A stretch of 64,000 nucleotides of DNA from Branchiostoma floridae. Taxonomy: Eukaryota; Chordata; Leptocardii; Amphioxiformes; Branchiostomatidae. The translations under genes and the position numbers were made by a program. Of this stretch, positions 23,809 through 37,288 are shown in pieces (position 1 is the stretch's first letter; each line of letters starts with the position of its first letter). The notes below the pieces were generated by a model. That model was not told the origin of the DNA, searched no databases, and worked only from the letters and a program-made list of their open reading frames with translations. Location of the stretch: contig NC_049994.1 in assembly GCF_000003815.2 (NCBI RefSeq), positions 13,860,284 through 13,924,283 of the forward strand. The letters are read 5' to 3'.

Positions 23809-24195
23809 TACTGAGAGATCAACAGAACAAGAAGACACAATGTCAGAACTATACTGAGAGATCAACAGAACAAGAAGACACAATGTCAGAACTATACTGA
23901 GAGATCAACAGAACAAGAAGACACAATGTCAGAACTATACTGAGAGATCAACAGAACAAGAAGACACAATGTCAGAACTATACTGAGAGATCAACAGAAC
24001 AAGAAGACACAATGTCAGAACTATACTGAGAGATCAACAGAACAAGAAGACACAATGTCAGAACTATACTGAGAGATCAACAGAACAAGAAGACACAATG
24101 TCAGAACTATACTGAGAGATCAACAGAACAAGAAGACACAATGTCAGAACTATACTGAGAGATCAACAGAACAAGAAGACACAATGTCAGAACTA
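23809..24195. repeat. 43-bp minisatellite, nine near-perfect units
   Basis: Unit starts ctgagagatcaacagaacaa and continues gaagacacaatgtcagaactata; the period is 43 bp (for example ctgagag at 23811, then 23854). Units are essentially identical, suggesting recent expansion. The period is not a multiple of three, so it is not a repeated protein. There are no spacers, so it is not CRISPR-like. Confidence 0.95.
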
Positions 24196-27100
24196 AAGAA
24201 GAATTAAAGACAATGACAAGCCATAAAAGGTGAACGAAGAGACAGCAAGGAGGTGATGGCACGTCTGCTAGGCCTTGAATTTTCTTGTATCTTCTACCGT
24301 TGCCTCATGTATGTTATACGTGCAATATATGTGCAAAATAAATGAATCAGGCAATAATCCACATCACAGATTTGAGTGCGCATGTGCAGTCGTGATTCAT
24401 TGTGGCCAGAAGTTCATGAATCATGGTCTCAACTTCATTTGTAAACAACTCTATTTTTTCTAGACGTGCCCAGAATCCCCGTCGTAATGGTGCCGTCAGA
24501 TGGCTTATTATGAATTGCAAAGAGGTACACATACTCTGACAGAAAACTTCCTTTAAGTTCTCACAACAGTTTTTTCTCGGTAACGAAAATTAAAAAAGGT
24601 GACAAAACCAAGACCCCATATTAAATGGGGCAAATTGCTTTTCAACATACATGTATTAAGGCTATTTGGTAAATTATATGTTATTATGACGATACAATGT
24701 GATGATGATAGCTATCTACACACATATATCGTAGGGAAAAATACAGAGTAGCTGATTTTGATATTCGTGTTTCCACCCAGTGATTAGGCTTTAAAACACC
24801 TATTATATCACAAGCTCATTCGAGAGGCGTGTCTCATAATTTTGAAACATCAAGGTCCGTCGACGGAAGGATACCACCAAGCCTTGAACTGCAATTGTTT
24901 TAGCAGCGGGGCACTTTCAAATGATACATGATCTTCCGTGGACCCGTTGATGGTCGGATATAACAGTTTACCGCACGTACGGCCCCACGTTGTCTTCTTT
25001 GATAAGAACGGACCTATGAATGTCTGAGCACCGTGCATGCGCTAAATTTCAATCTAGGAGAGAGTACTGCCTCTTGGATACTGTCATGTTTGAACTGTCT
25101 TAGGCTAAACTGATGAAATGTGTCAGGTATCAAACGTATACTGCTAAACTGGTATCAGCCAATTCATGATCACCTAGACTGTCTTTCTCAACGACAGAAC
25201 ACACTTCTTCTTCTTCGTTACCCTCGAACCACCTCTACTGAGGTATCACTGAGGGGGACTTTTACTTGAGCAACATTTCAGGAAACGCATGTGGCATGAC
25301 GTATCTCTCCAAGCAATTTAGCTCAGACCCGTTCTAGAGCTGCGAACGCAGCGATTGCCACCTCTGGCATCAACGCGTCATTTACCACAGCACCGTGCTA
25401 TGACGGCGTTCAGAACAAAACAAAATTCAAACGATTGAACATCGCCAACAGAGATAGCTGACGGCCATTTTGGCACCGCAGCGGGTAACCGTGACTGCCC
25501 CTAAGATCTCGGAAGATCTCCCGATATTTAATAAACTGCATCACTGCGCCTGCGCTCGGTAAATATCGCGCCTTCGGACTATTCAGACAAGCGTGATATT
25601 GATACCGAGAGAAGAAGGCGGTCGTGTGGCCTGCATCGCAAGCAGCAGGATTGATGACAGGGTTGTGACGGGATGCCGGCATGAATGGGCGATTGGAGAC
25701 CTCCTCCCTCCGCGCTAAAACGTGCCAAGAAAAACAGCCGAAAACGCCCCTGAAGACAACACTGGCATGGGCATCTTCGTCCTGAAGAAGCGTGCTTCAC
25801 CCGACTCGACACACAGGTTGTAGATTTTTTTTAGTCAACTCTATAGTTGATTGTATCCTCGCTTGGTTATCTCAAATAGTATTTTGAACAGTGATAGTAT
25901 CACGACATATGCAGACCTATCTAAAATGACACCCAGGCTACCGTTGTCAATCACTTGTGTAAAAGTGGCTACCTGTAGTATGAAACGATTTCTATCGGGG
26001 ACCTGCGAGCTAGCCTCCCGGCAACCATTATGTGCTGCCTTTGAAAGTACAGATTAGCAGATGGGCTGTTCCTTTAGCTGTGGATAGAGCGGAGATATGT
26101 TTTTCATTTCCTCATTCCGCGCACCACCAGGGAAAATAAAACCAAGCCTATAAAGCGAACGTGGGGACTGACAAATTGCTCTCCACAAGCTAATTTGATG
26201 GGAACTTATATCTCCATTTCATTTATAGTATTTTGTGCAGCACGCATAAAGTAAAATCGGTATATATTTTACCGGTTCTATCAAAGACTGCCAGTTGTTC
26301 ACTCATCTTCCTTATCTTCTGTCCATAACTCGTATTAATTGACGAACAGTATAGAATAGAAGATCGGGAGCCATTACAAAACGGGGTTTCTTTTCTTCGT
26401 ACTCTTTAGATTATGACGAAAAGATATTGCCAGTGGTCCCAACTGTTTATCTAGATGTTCAGTTCGGTGGTTATTACAGCTGCAGGACTGTTATTGCTTC
26501 TGTTTCCTGCCATCCATGTCTTCCCAGTGTTAATACTGACGTGTGAAGTAAATGCGGCAGGAGCAAATTAGTGAGTGAGTAGTAGCAAACGCTCCCGATG
26601 GGATTTTACTTTGTCGCGACAACTAGTCGTATTAAGTACCCTACCTCACCAGAAGACGCAAAATGCTTTTGACTTTTCGTATTAAAGAAGTGAATTCAAC
26701 ACTGCCAAAGCTTGACAGCATTTAAGTAGATATTGATACACATAAAATACATGATGTTCATACAGTGTGTGAGTTGGTATCAGGTGTCATTATCGCTGAA
26801 GAGTTTGTCATGTTTCGAAATTCGGAAACTGTTTAGAGGTGAAACATCGTGTTGGTGTATAACAAAATATATTGCCAGGGTAGGCCAACTCACCAGCTAC
26901 CACCTTAAAATCTTAACAATGGAAAAAGGGCAGTTTGCTGTGTTCTATAGAGTTGACTGGTCTACAGAGAGAATATGTGTGTAAGGTTAATCTTATACGA
27001 CTGAGCAACATAGTTGTTGATAATAGGTGTGCCATGTTAGTGACTGAGAACGTTAGACTCACGTAGAAGCCAAACCTTGCGCACAGAATGTTCACGTATG

Positions 27101-29019
27101 ACGGAGCAAAGAAGGAATGGGCTCATCCGATGATGTTTTGCTCTGGTTATGATGGGTGATTAAAGAATACAAATGAGAGACAAATCATGACTGCGTATGC
27201 GCACCGCAAGAAGGTAACATCCGTGTGTTTATGCACCAGCACACCCCGCCGCAATGTCTACCCTCGGCTCAGCTTCTGTAAGGTGCCCCGTCGACCATGT
27301 AATATTGATGGTCACCTTCGATCCAATCAAGGTCCGGGCCAATATTGGGGATTGTTGTGGAAACCAATCTATTCCAAGCTACGTTATAGGGTTTAATTCA
27401 TCCCCAATGCATGTGGCGTAATGGAAAAGAGTAATAAAACTAGAGATGACACAGCCAGGCTTTGACGACTTCAAGATTCAAATTGCTGCTGGTTGTAGCT
27501 AACAGTTGGTCAGTAATGTAGATCAGTTTTGTGACCATGTAGTTTTCTCATAATGTATAGATTACCATCCCTCAAAATCACATGCAAAAAGTCTTAGCGC
27601 TATTCCAGTGTACATATGCATGTTCGGTTTCTCCGTGTGCATTCTGGTCATGCGTCCTGTTGTTTGTATGCGATGCTTTGTTTTGTATTAACGCGATGTT
27701 AATATGAATATAGGATGATATAATGCTTCCTATTAGGAGCATGACATGTTAAGGGGTTGGGCAATAAAAATAGGCCATATCCATTTTTCATTCTATACCT
27801 CGGGTCATTATTCCATGCTTGGTAGAATTCATCATCCATGATGATTTATTGTACTCTGTTAACACACTTTCCTCTTTAAGTCGAATTGTCCCAGGCCGGG
27901 AAATCCATTTAGCACTAATTTATGCCTTTGTGGCATTGATACTGTACGCTCATATTTTGTGATTTTTTTGTGATTTTTTTTCTTTTACTGTCATTTTCAC
28001 CAACGTAAGAAAAGCAATATATGATAATAAACTGTGTCTACCGACGCTTAAAGTTTCCCTTAATTAATCATTGCATTGCCTACATCAAAACAATAAATGC
28101 AAATCGTTTAGGCAGTTACCAAATTATAGTTTAAGCGATTGAATTGCGGGAAATTGTGTTTTGATTATTGAGATAGACACTTTCACTGCACGTTTTACCT
28201 GGGCAAGAAGTTTATGAATATTGGTGAAAAGAATACAATAAATATTCAGACGTTTACACACTGTGATATTTTCATGATATGATTACTTTTTGAGTCGAGA
28301 AGGCCGTGATCTGGCTGCAATATAGGCACTGAACGATATGATGATCACGATTACTTTTTTTCACGGATAACTTCAACTTTCAGAAAAAAAAACTTGGTCC
28401 TCGCCTCATACATTTATTCAGGTCCAGTCCCTCTCACGGCAACAGCTGAGATGAATGTGTTCAGGACGGCAGTGAACGATTGTTAGTCTGAATTGGGCAC
28501 CTGGATGTTCGCCTGACCCCACCGTTCTGTCAGAGCGAGATCATTTCTGCCCGGTGCACAGATTGATTGGCTTCTTCCCCGACCCAAGGGTTTTAGCCCT
28601 TTCCGACATTATCTCCACCCGCAGCGGGCTCGTTTCAATAAGGGCTTGACGAGGTTATAATGAGCTGTTGCGTGCTAGTCAATAAATGGTTTATGCCCCA
28701 TCTCCGTCTTTTATCTATCTTGTGAACTCCGTCATCGCCTGGATTCTGGGAAGGTGCCGCCGCCTTTCAGTTAACACCGGAGACCGATTGCTATCCGTGT
28801 AGCGTAATCTCTGGGGAGAGAGCGAGTGTTTCTCTCACCTTTTCAGACACGAATTACTTATGGGAGTTTGTAGAGTTCCGTTCTTCAATAGAGGCGCTCA
28901 GCTGGCAATGGGAAGGCTTATCGACCGCGCGAACCGACGTAATAGCAATGTGGTACTAATCCATCATTACCTGACTCCATGTTAGGGTGCAGACAATTTA
29001 ACGGTAGGGAGGAGCATTA

Positions 29020-29860
29020 CGTATCAACTTTTGCTGCAGGAGTCCGCATCTTCTCATGCAGGACCCGCAGTTTGAACCTGTTGCGTATCGGCCCTGGTGT
29101 ATCAACCTGCCTTCCGTTCCTCTCTCAGCGTCAGATAACCCTGTTCTTGGAGGCAAAAATTCCAACCATCACGCTGCAAGAAGACTCAAACATATATTCT
29201 CCAAGCAGATCCTAGAATGGAATAAGAAAGTACAAAACTGACCAAGGAGTATAGTCAGCCAAGAGGTGTCTATTTGCCATGTAGCGAAACACACTCCTAA
29301 GTCGGCTTCACTCCTCTGCCAGCTTTTGATACTATCTTAATATGCTACCGTAGAATCTGCGTTGGAGATTACAAAGTTTAACATACATCACTTCTTCCTT
29401 ATATCACAAGCTATCTACCAAAAAAACATCAAGACCATAGCGCATGTCCAGAACCAAAGACGCAAAAAAGCTGCAGTACCACGGTACACAACAGGGGGCA
29501 AGGTTAAACATGAACTTCGTCCTACACAAATATCAAATGTCATGACACGCCATCTAGAGGGTCAAAAGTTATGCATGATGATCACAAATATCCGGAAACA
29601 CAGACAGACAGACACGCCCAAAACAATAACTCTTATTTTTTTTTCATGGAGGCAATCTCGTTAGCGTCTAACTGTACTCAACAACGCGATTGGCTGGTAG
29701 CTTTCCCTTCATCAACAGGAGGGATAGTCACGGTAAATGATTGGATGACAGCATGCCAGCAGCGCTTACGAATGAAGCCTCAACGGATGGTCGGTACGCC
29801 AGGGCCATTTCTTGAAATGTACAAGAGGCGGACCTCGTCTGAAAGAAAGGGGGGTTTGGG
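29020..29860. repeat. Dispersed-repeat debris
   Basis: 29672-29860 (caacgcgattggctggtagc, tttccct, atcaacaggaggg) has a relative at 52405-52560, so it is an interspersed repeat. 29020-29240 is open for about 60 codons but shows no recognisable domain; it may be transposon-derived. Confidence 0.4.
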
Positions 29861-29876
29861 TCTGTCGCAAGTTAGA

Positions 29877-30463
29877 TACGAGGGGCGTGCAATTAGTAAT
29901 GGTCCTGACCCATTTCCCATAGCAGGAGATTAATGAAACTTGGCACAGTTATTAGTCTTTCTCTTCATAGGAATCACCCAGAGTTATGCATTTCTCCCAT
30001 CGTTTGATGCAGCTCTGGACACCGATTTTGTAGGACACCCCAGGTTGGTCCTCCAACTGATGCCTCATCAATGCCACAAGAGGGACGACCAGGTCTGGGA
30101 GCTGTTTCCACAGACTTCCAGCCACGTTTGAATTCAGGATGCCAGCGTTTTACAAGGTCATATGATGGGGCATCATCACCATAAGTTTCATTTATTTCAT
30201 CAAAAGTCTTCTTTGGTGTGCGTCCTTTCAAATACAAAAACCGGATCACTGCGCGACACTCAACTGGTTCCATTTCACACCTGGTCCATTTCGCACCTGA
30301 CTAAGTTCAAACACCAGTAAATCAGAAACCACAATTAGTTCAGAGCTGTTAGTTCTTTTGCAACATAACCCATAGAGATATGAATTATTACACATACAAA
30401 ATTTCATTTAAATCAGACAACTGGAAGTGGGTCAGGACCATTACTTATTGCACGCCCCTCGTA
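29877..30463 (-). mobile_element. Internally deleted mariner-family DNA transposon
   Basis: Long terminal inverted repeats: cgaggggcgtgcaattagta at the left is matched inverted at the right (30428-30461), both outside ends flanked by TA (29877-29878, 30462-30463), the Tc1/mariner target. On the minus strand, 30273 downwards encodes a mariner helix-turn-helix N-terminus (VECRAVIRFLYLKGRTPKKT, then DDAPSYDLVKRWHPEFKRG and RPGRPS). Near the left end another minus-strand frame reads like the transposase C-terminus (IKRWEKCITLGDSYEEK). The DDD catalytic core is missing, so it is a nonautonomous deletion derivative of about 0.6 kb. Confidence 0.85.
29974..30273 (-). pseudogene. Mariner transposase remnant (HTH N-terminus fused by deletion to C-terminal end)
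   Basis: The first about 70 codons keep the HTH domain of mariner transposases starting MEPVECRAVIRFLYLKGRTP. After GRPSCG the frame runs into the deletion and a shifted C-terminal stretch. The catalytic aspartates are absent, so it cannot transpose itself; at most it would give a DNA-binding fragment. Confidence 0.8.
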
Positions 30464-30610
30464 CGATATGACGAGTAATGTTGAACTGAATATGTCGGTA
30501 ATAATATACATTTCAGAATATTTCAGGCTCCAGAAAAAAACACTAAGGCATCAATATAATGTAGATTACTCAATGATTTTTCGTGGATTTAAGCTATGCC
30601 ATGCCTGACA

Positions 30611-31014
30611 CAGGGCTCGAAATACTTTTTCCTGCATACCTGCACTGGTGCAGGTGGCATTGAAAAATACCTGCACCAGACAAATTGTATCTGCACCACT
30701 CTGAATTTAGGAAGTATGGATCATACTAAAATTGTTCTGGAACCATTGCAATATTTTTTCACTTTACATGTGGTAACAGTCAATGCTTTCGGGGAGACAA
30801 CTTGCAGAGGTGGTATCACCTGTTTTGTCTCCCCACCATTTTTTATGGGAAGTACAATAAATAAATAAATAAATGCTGCTAATAACAATCCACATAAACC
30901 CTGGACCAGTACATGGACCAGTGCAGGTTAGGTGCAGGTAGACACCAGAAATACCTGCACAGCTCCAATTTTACCTGCACTAACCTGCATATGCAGGGGG
31001 TATTTCGAGCCCTG
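30611..31014. mobile_element. CAGGG-ended inverted-repeat transposon (hAT-like), 404 bp
   Basis: Terminal repeats CAGGGCTCGAAATAC and its inverse GTATTTCGAGCCCTG, with CTGACA on both sides (30605-30610 and 31015-31020) as the target duplication. The inside is rich in cctgcacc/ggtgcagg motifs and a short (AAAT)n run. CAGGG ends suggest hAT, but the 6-bp duplication is shorter than the usual 8. Confidence 0.8.
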
Positions 31015-31399
31015 CTGACATGAATTCAACCCAGGCAGCACAAAAAGCTGCATGTGGCGTCCGTAGTTATTACATGTAGCCCCGTCCTTGACTCCGGTCA
31101 CACACATCACATCTGTTGTGCCATAAACGCTATTTATATTCATATATTGGCGTTGAACGTCACGAGCGCAGGTGCGATGTATTTATAAAGGTCCGCAGAC
31201 GCAAATTAGACACTAGCGAAACTGCCTTATATGGTATCAAATTGTTATCCGTTTCGCCCTAACACCACTCAATTAACACCTTTCATTTTTCCTTACTTTA
31301 CACCTTATGGATAAGCATGAGAAAACTTCTATAACCAGAACCTTTATCTTTTTACATTTCAATTATTGCAATGAAAAAAAAAACTAATCTAAAGACTTA

Positions 31400-31633
31400 C
31401 TGTATGCTTGATAACAACTCCTTACCGTATTGTATACCTTGAATTATGTTTGATATGTTTGGTAATCTCTTCTTTTTTGTGACCTGTACGTGGGACAAAT
31501 ATGTACAAAATAGATCTTTTTATATATAGATGTAGTTGTTATTGGTTGCCATACTTTCCTTGTACGATTGTTGAGCAATAGAATTCATTCATTCATTCAT
31601 TCATTCATTCATTCATTCATTCATTCATTCATT
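31400..31633 (+). mobile_element. LINE-like 3' end with (ATTC)n tail
   Basis: gtacgattgttgagcaatag followed by about twelve ATTC units (31583-31633), the style of the short-repeat tails of CR1/L2-clade LINEs. No reverse transcriptase is visible. It could equally be a plain microsatellite with fortuitous flank. Confidence 0.45.
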
Positions 31634-32159
31634 GTAATGTCTTATTGACATCCGCGACGTTAGCTCAAATCATAGGCAACTCTTGTCATTTTGTTTTGCT
31701 TTATTGTTTTATGTGTTTATTGCTTTTCTAAGTACACAATTTACAGTTATAAACTAAATAATCAATTGCGTAGTGTGTCCAAACAAAAACAATAAAACAC
31801 ATCAAACAATAACACAACAACCAAAGAAAAAATATTGCATTTTTGCACTTGACGTCGGATAAAAATGTCAAATTTAACAACAATCTATCATGTTTAAAGC
31901 ATAACTTTCTAAGCCAAAAACGACATCACATTTATGCATACAAACATAGACATATTTTGATGAAGTACTTTGAAAATTTGTGTGAACATAATGAAGCAGG
32001 CGTGACATTCCGGTGGGGTTTGATAAACTGCGCTTCTGTGGTACCTTTGTACTTGAATATTGTCGTCTAACGTCGATGGTTAACATGAATTGCATGATAA
32101 CAATAGGAATATGATACAATAGGCACGGTGTAAAAGGATAAAAATCGACAATCTTTATA

Positions 32160-32163
32160 AATG

Positions 32164-32194
<31 letters not shown>

Positions 32195-32216
32195 TATATA
32201 TATATATACAGTATAT
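32160..32216. repeat. (TA)n microsatellite
   Basis: Alternating TA interrupted by short TTTATA segments. Confidence 0.9.
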
Positions 32217-32219
32217 AAA

Positions 32220-35200
32220 ATGGTCGATCTATGCAATTGCTCCTCTTTTATTTTCTATTACATCTACATTTGTTTTCACGTGCAATAAAACTGTAATAAC
32301 TACATGAAAATGACTTAAAAGGCACACATAGTAAGTTCACGCCCATCCAGTTTAATTACAATTACTTGCAGTACAAAGATGATTACAACTGTAGTTACAA
32401 TGATTATAATAAGCAAACTAATCTAAATTGATTAAGTACATAGTCAAAACCAAATATCATTCAATCAATAAACCATAATCGAGCCAACAATAACAAAAGA
32501 ACAATGGCAAAACATTGAATTGCATTAAGAACAAATTAAATTAAAGTGAGTTTGACAATTCATTGTGGTGATGAATATGTGGTAAAGTTGCATGAACAGG
32601 AAATGAGGTATAATCAGGATAACTGTAAGTGATATAAGGAAATACTTGAAATAGTCAGACTCAAATAAAGCCGGATATCTAAGATGTCTTTGTTACTTAT
32701 TTTGGCAAGCTTTTAACTTGACTGTTATCAAAGGATTTCATTGCGAATGCAATTCAGGACTCCTGTTGGTACACCTACCTGGTAGGATTTGATTTGGTCA
32801 ATCAATCTCACGGATCAGTATTTAATAATATTCTTACCTCATCTGCACCTGCAGAATCTGACGATCTATTTGTGTTATCACTGTGTAATTAGTATTACCT
32901 TTATAGTGGTAAGATTAACGTAATTCAGAAATATGCTATTATATTATTGCTGGAATGTTGGGTGAATAAATAAAGCTTTAAACATAGTTAATAGTGGTAA
33001 ATTCCTGTGAACAGGACGAAAGTCGTTTGTAAAATATGTTTATTTTGAATTGAAACATTTCGAGGCGTAGGCCTTTTACTTTGGTACAAGGGCAATGCTT
33101 GCATATCTTACAACATACTTTCACCTGCCTTAGCATGAAAGAAAATATTCTAGTGCAGGTCATGTTTGATATCAAACGTCTGAAGGACTCGTATCTCGTT
33201 ATATTTTGCTGAAAGAACAGAATCAGCTCAGAAGATGCGCTTCATCCTCAAATGCATAATGATAATACGTCTGATTTCCATGTCTGGATCTGTAACCTAC
33301 GGGGTTCGCTGATGCCATCCAATCAAAAGATTCATTTGTGCGCTTACTCTTCGTCTTGACCTCGTTTGAACGTAACCGCCCTCCGAACGTGATTGCAGCT
33401 ATTGGTTGCCAGCGCTGATTGCCAGACGACGGATGTGCCATTTGGCTGATATTTGGCGGATCAAGTATCCAACCAAAGCAGAAGCACATATTCCCCGTGG
33501 ATGCTACCCTAGCAATTAGGGTCAACTGTTAATTGTTTTTATACAGCCCATGCCTTGTGTAGAATAGAACATTTTTTTCAGTCGACATTTAAGCCTTGTG
33601 AAACTACTCAATTTACACTGTGCGTACTTGTAATGAAACTCAATTTTTCAGCATCAAAGATCCGGTAAATGCCACATAGCCATCACGGGTCATCGACATT
33701 GATGCAGCTTTCAGCTTTATGTTAACTAGAATATGTATAAGGTCTTTACTGTATTTACATTTTAAAGGATCATTCCTCATCCGTACCAAGATTTTGTATT
33801 TCATTATACATGTAAGTATTTAGTATTTCATCTCGTATTCTCTTCGCTGATCTTAATATATTCGAGTAGTGGCTGTATCAGAGGCTTTATATGTTCGAAA
33901 AGACTTTAGCTATCACAATGACACCAATAGGGCAGTGGGGAAAAGCAATCAAGTGAGGAGGCTCTAATCATCAAGTGAGGAGGCGTTCGCTCTATGTAAT
34001 CTCATATTACTTTATCGTTAGGCCATATTTTTTTCTCGTGGTCATCTGTATTATATAGTAACCTACATTCAGTGGATAATCTTCTAATCAAAGAGTTTGC
34101 TGGCAATGTATGACTTACATCGTAACAAAACCTGGTCCGGCAGCAAGAATTCCTTCAGTGAGCTTAGTATTCTCTTCATGGTGTTTCAATCAGCAGTATA
34201 TTGTCTTATGTTATTGCTACTCGTGTTTTAGTCCTTCCTAGCTAACCAAAATTATCATCTTCAATAATGATTTTCTGCAAATGTAACTAATATTAGAATT
34301 TCTAAACATTTATCAAATCAAAACAAAGAACTTTCAAAAGACTCTTGTTACGGTAGCGATCCACGAACGAGTATGGAATTCACGAGCTAATGATTAATTT
34401 TTTTGTTTTCATTATCAGTATTCATTCATTTATGTATGTATTTAGCATTCCTCTATTCTCTGTATTATCGATATAAATTTTGTGTTAACATTATTATCTG
34501 ATACTCCTCCCAACTCGACATCAACGAAAAGGCACAAAAAACAAACAAAGACCGTTGGAAGATAGTAGATTCCATCTAGCCGTGTACGCTAATAGTTGCG
34601 TTCGCCGTGTGCCCACATCACCCCAGCACTTCCGAAGTAAATGTAATCTACTTTCAATGCTACAGGTGGGCCTATCTTAGAGAGCCGCGCACAAATGTAG
34701 TCTTCCACTCCTCGCTGTGGTCTTGCATTTTATTGGAAAACATCATAATGGCGTGATATTCAAGGTGGCATTCCGGACATCAATCGCTCTGTCACCCAAT
34801 CGTCAGGGGGGATAGGAAACATTGTTTGCATAGCAATCAGGCAAAATTTAACGTTGATAGCATTAGGATGCTAGCCTGGTGGTTCTTTATCCGTTTAGCA
34901 ATTAATTCCTTCTTACAAAAGCAACACATTTTCTTTCTCTAACGACTAACGACTTTTGTTTATATTTCTTACGTCACCCCAGCCTTTATGATCTACCTAT
35001 AAACTGTTTTGCAGTGGAGGATCAAATATTCTTAGTGTTTGATGCCCATTAGCACCTTTAGTCCTTGATACTCATCAAGGATGTCGTTACGTTATCACGC
35101 CGGTGTCTGAGGCAATTAAGGCGGCGGCTTAAACGTTTTCTCAGGGCGGGCCGTTTGGCTTAATGTATGCACGACGAGTTACGGCAAACGTCATACATCA

Positions 35201-35785
35201 GGAGATGTAAGTCCGATACGTGACTTGCAATTATGGGATGGGTAGTCGGCCCCGATGCATTGTAGGAAGGTATTGATTATCAGACAGGCCTCCGTCCAGG
35301 AGAGGCCGTGGCTGGGATGTGGTCGAGCCGGTAGGTACAACCGTCTCTTTCTTCTCTCTGTTTTCGGGTAAAATTCCCTTCAAATGGGTCTCCTAGTCGA
35401 GAAAATATTCAAGCAAACCGTCAAGTTGGTTGATACCATCTAGGATTCAGAATTTCTGTCGGCATGCGACATACGAGCTTAGATAACAAACATATGCTTA
35501 GTATTCACGGTAATGGATGATGCGCTGATATTACGGAGAAGCTGTTATGAGTACATCTCGTTTGTCCTGTATTTATCGCGCAAGGAGGATTGTTTCACAC
35601 GGGCGGCTGGCTTCCTGCTGCGTCACGTGTGCGTGTTTGTTACGAAGCAACATGTCTACCTCCTGTTACATATGCAGACGCCTTAGCTTAGCCACACCGT
35701 GGCATTATTTGCGTCGCTGCGTTTTAAGATTGGGGCCGCACGACCCATTATCCTTAGACGAGGCGATTTGTTTGTTCCGCTGATG
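32220..35785. other. Intergenic region without recognisable genes
   Basis: No ORF with family features. Stretches at 33230-33520 and 34840-35340 are GC-balanced and contain CCAAT-like and TAAT-type motifs, so they are candidates for conserved noncoding elements, but this cannot be shown from one sequence. Confidence 0.4.
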
Positions 35786-36760
35786 AAAACGGGGCTTAGA
35801 GAGCTCGAGATGATCGGCGAGAATGATAGATGCGTAAAATATCGATGAAATTGTTATAGAATGATGTAAAAATCATTATAAGAACAGATTCGGGAAGTGC
35901 GTCTTTGTAAACAAAACCGAACAAACAACCTAACCGTTCTTATTTTCACAATGGTAAAAAGAATAGGGCTTAGAAAGATGGTCGGTGCAATTGATAGATG
36001 CGTAAAATAACGATAAAATTGTTATGAAATACATGTACTAGAAAATGTTATAATTATCATGATAATAGACAGATTCAGGAAAGGAAACAAAACTAACAAA
36101 CAATTCAACAATTATTATCATCGCGGTAGTATATGATTGTTCCGGTGATGAGAATAGGGCTTAGAGAGATGGTCAGTGCAATTGATATATGCCTGAAATA
36201 TGGATAAAAATTGTTATAAAACAATATGTTATAATTATCTTAACAATAGATTCGGGAAGGTTGTCCTTATAAAGAAATTCTAACAAACGATTCTTATTTT
36301 CACGATGGTACATTTTTTCTTGAAATGCTTGTTCCAGTGATGAGAATAGGGCTTAGAGAGATGGTTGGTACAAATGATACATGCGTAAAACATCAATAAA
36401 ACTGTTATGAAATGATGTAAAATGTTATAATTGTCATAAAAAATAGATTCGGAAGGGGTGTCCTTATGAAAACAACCTGACAAACAACCTAGTAGTTCTT
36501 ATTTTCACGATGGTAAATGCTTGTTCCACTGGATGGGGTTTAGAGAAATTGTCGGCACAAATGATAGGTGCGTATAATATCGATAGAAATAGTTATAAAA
36601 ACAATGTAAAATGTTATGATTATCATAAAAACAGATTTGGGAAGGGTGTCCTTATAAAAACAACCAAAGAAACAACCTAACAGTTCTTATTTTCACGATA
36701 GTATATGCTTGTTCCGGTGATGATAATGGGGCTTAGAGAGAAATTGTCGGTGCAAATAAT
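35786..36760. repeat. Satellite-like tandem array, about 190-bp unit, five to six units
   Basis: The landmark gggcttagagaga recurs at about 35792, 35967, 36157, 36349, 36537 and 36729 (spacing 175-192). Each unit continues with gatagatgcgtaaaat, ttgttata, attcgggaagg and ttcttattttcacgatggt. Units are diverged and contain small indels. Confidence 0.9.
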
Positions 36761-37060
36761 ACGTGCGTAAATCTCTTTGAAATATTGCCGTGTCTTATGA
36801 AAGCAAATTTCTTACTGACATATAAATATGATATATAAATAGCGACCACTTGGTTCAGTTTATTCCAGTCCTGAGACTACGTATATACAAATAATAAGTG
36901 CGTAAATCGCCGAAAAATATTGCCTTGTCTTGTGAAAGCAAATTTGTTACATGCAGACTACCTAACAAACAACAAAACAGTGCTTCTATATTCGCAATAT
37001 GCTATACAAATAGCTACCTCTTGGTTCAGATTATTCCATTCCTGAGACTACATACGTATG
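36752..37060. repeat. Two-unit tandem repeat (~140 bp) after the satellite
   Basis: gtgcgtaaatc..ttgaaatattgcc..gtcttgtgaaagcaaatt..ttac and ttggttca..ttattcca..tcctgagactac each occur twice. The first words also occur in the 190-bp units, so this is a derived higher-order variant at the array edge. Confidence 0.75.
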
Positions 37061-37088
37061 TACCTGTACTGTTTACCGGAGGAATTGC

Positions 37089-37288
37089 GTCACATGGCCC
37101 TGATCAGGGGATGATTGATGTACCAGTTTAGCATTCAACCTGCGCAAGAGTGGTTTTATATGGCAACAGATGGTCGGAGACGTACATTATGACACCAAGT
37201 ATTGCACACACCATTGGAAAAGTAGAGTAGCGAGCGTTTTATTGCTTTACGTCTTGCGAATCCTTAAACAAAGACAATGATGCTACGC
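37089..37288 (+). promoter_or_regulatory. Conserved block upstream of ASIC gene 2 exon 1
   Basis: Counterpart of 123-356. It sits immediately downstream of the satellite array, marking the 5' limit of visible paralogy between the two duplicated units. Confidence 0.45.

Noticed and set aside
23809..24195. Possible CRISPR-like array
   Set aside because: Direct head-to-tail 43-bp units without unique spacers, in a eukaryotic genome; a minisatellite.
29362..29933. Two overlapping ORFs of 100-120 codons
   Set aside because: Lie in interspersed-repeat sequence (relative at 52405) and share no frame with it; not a gene.
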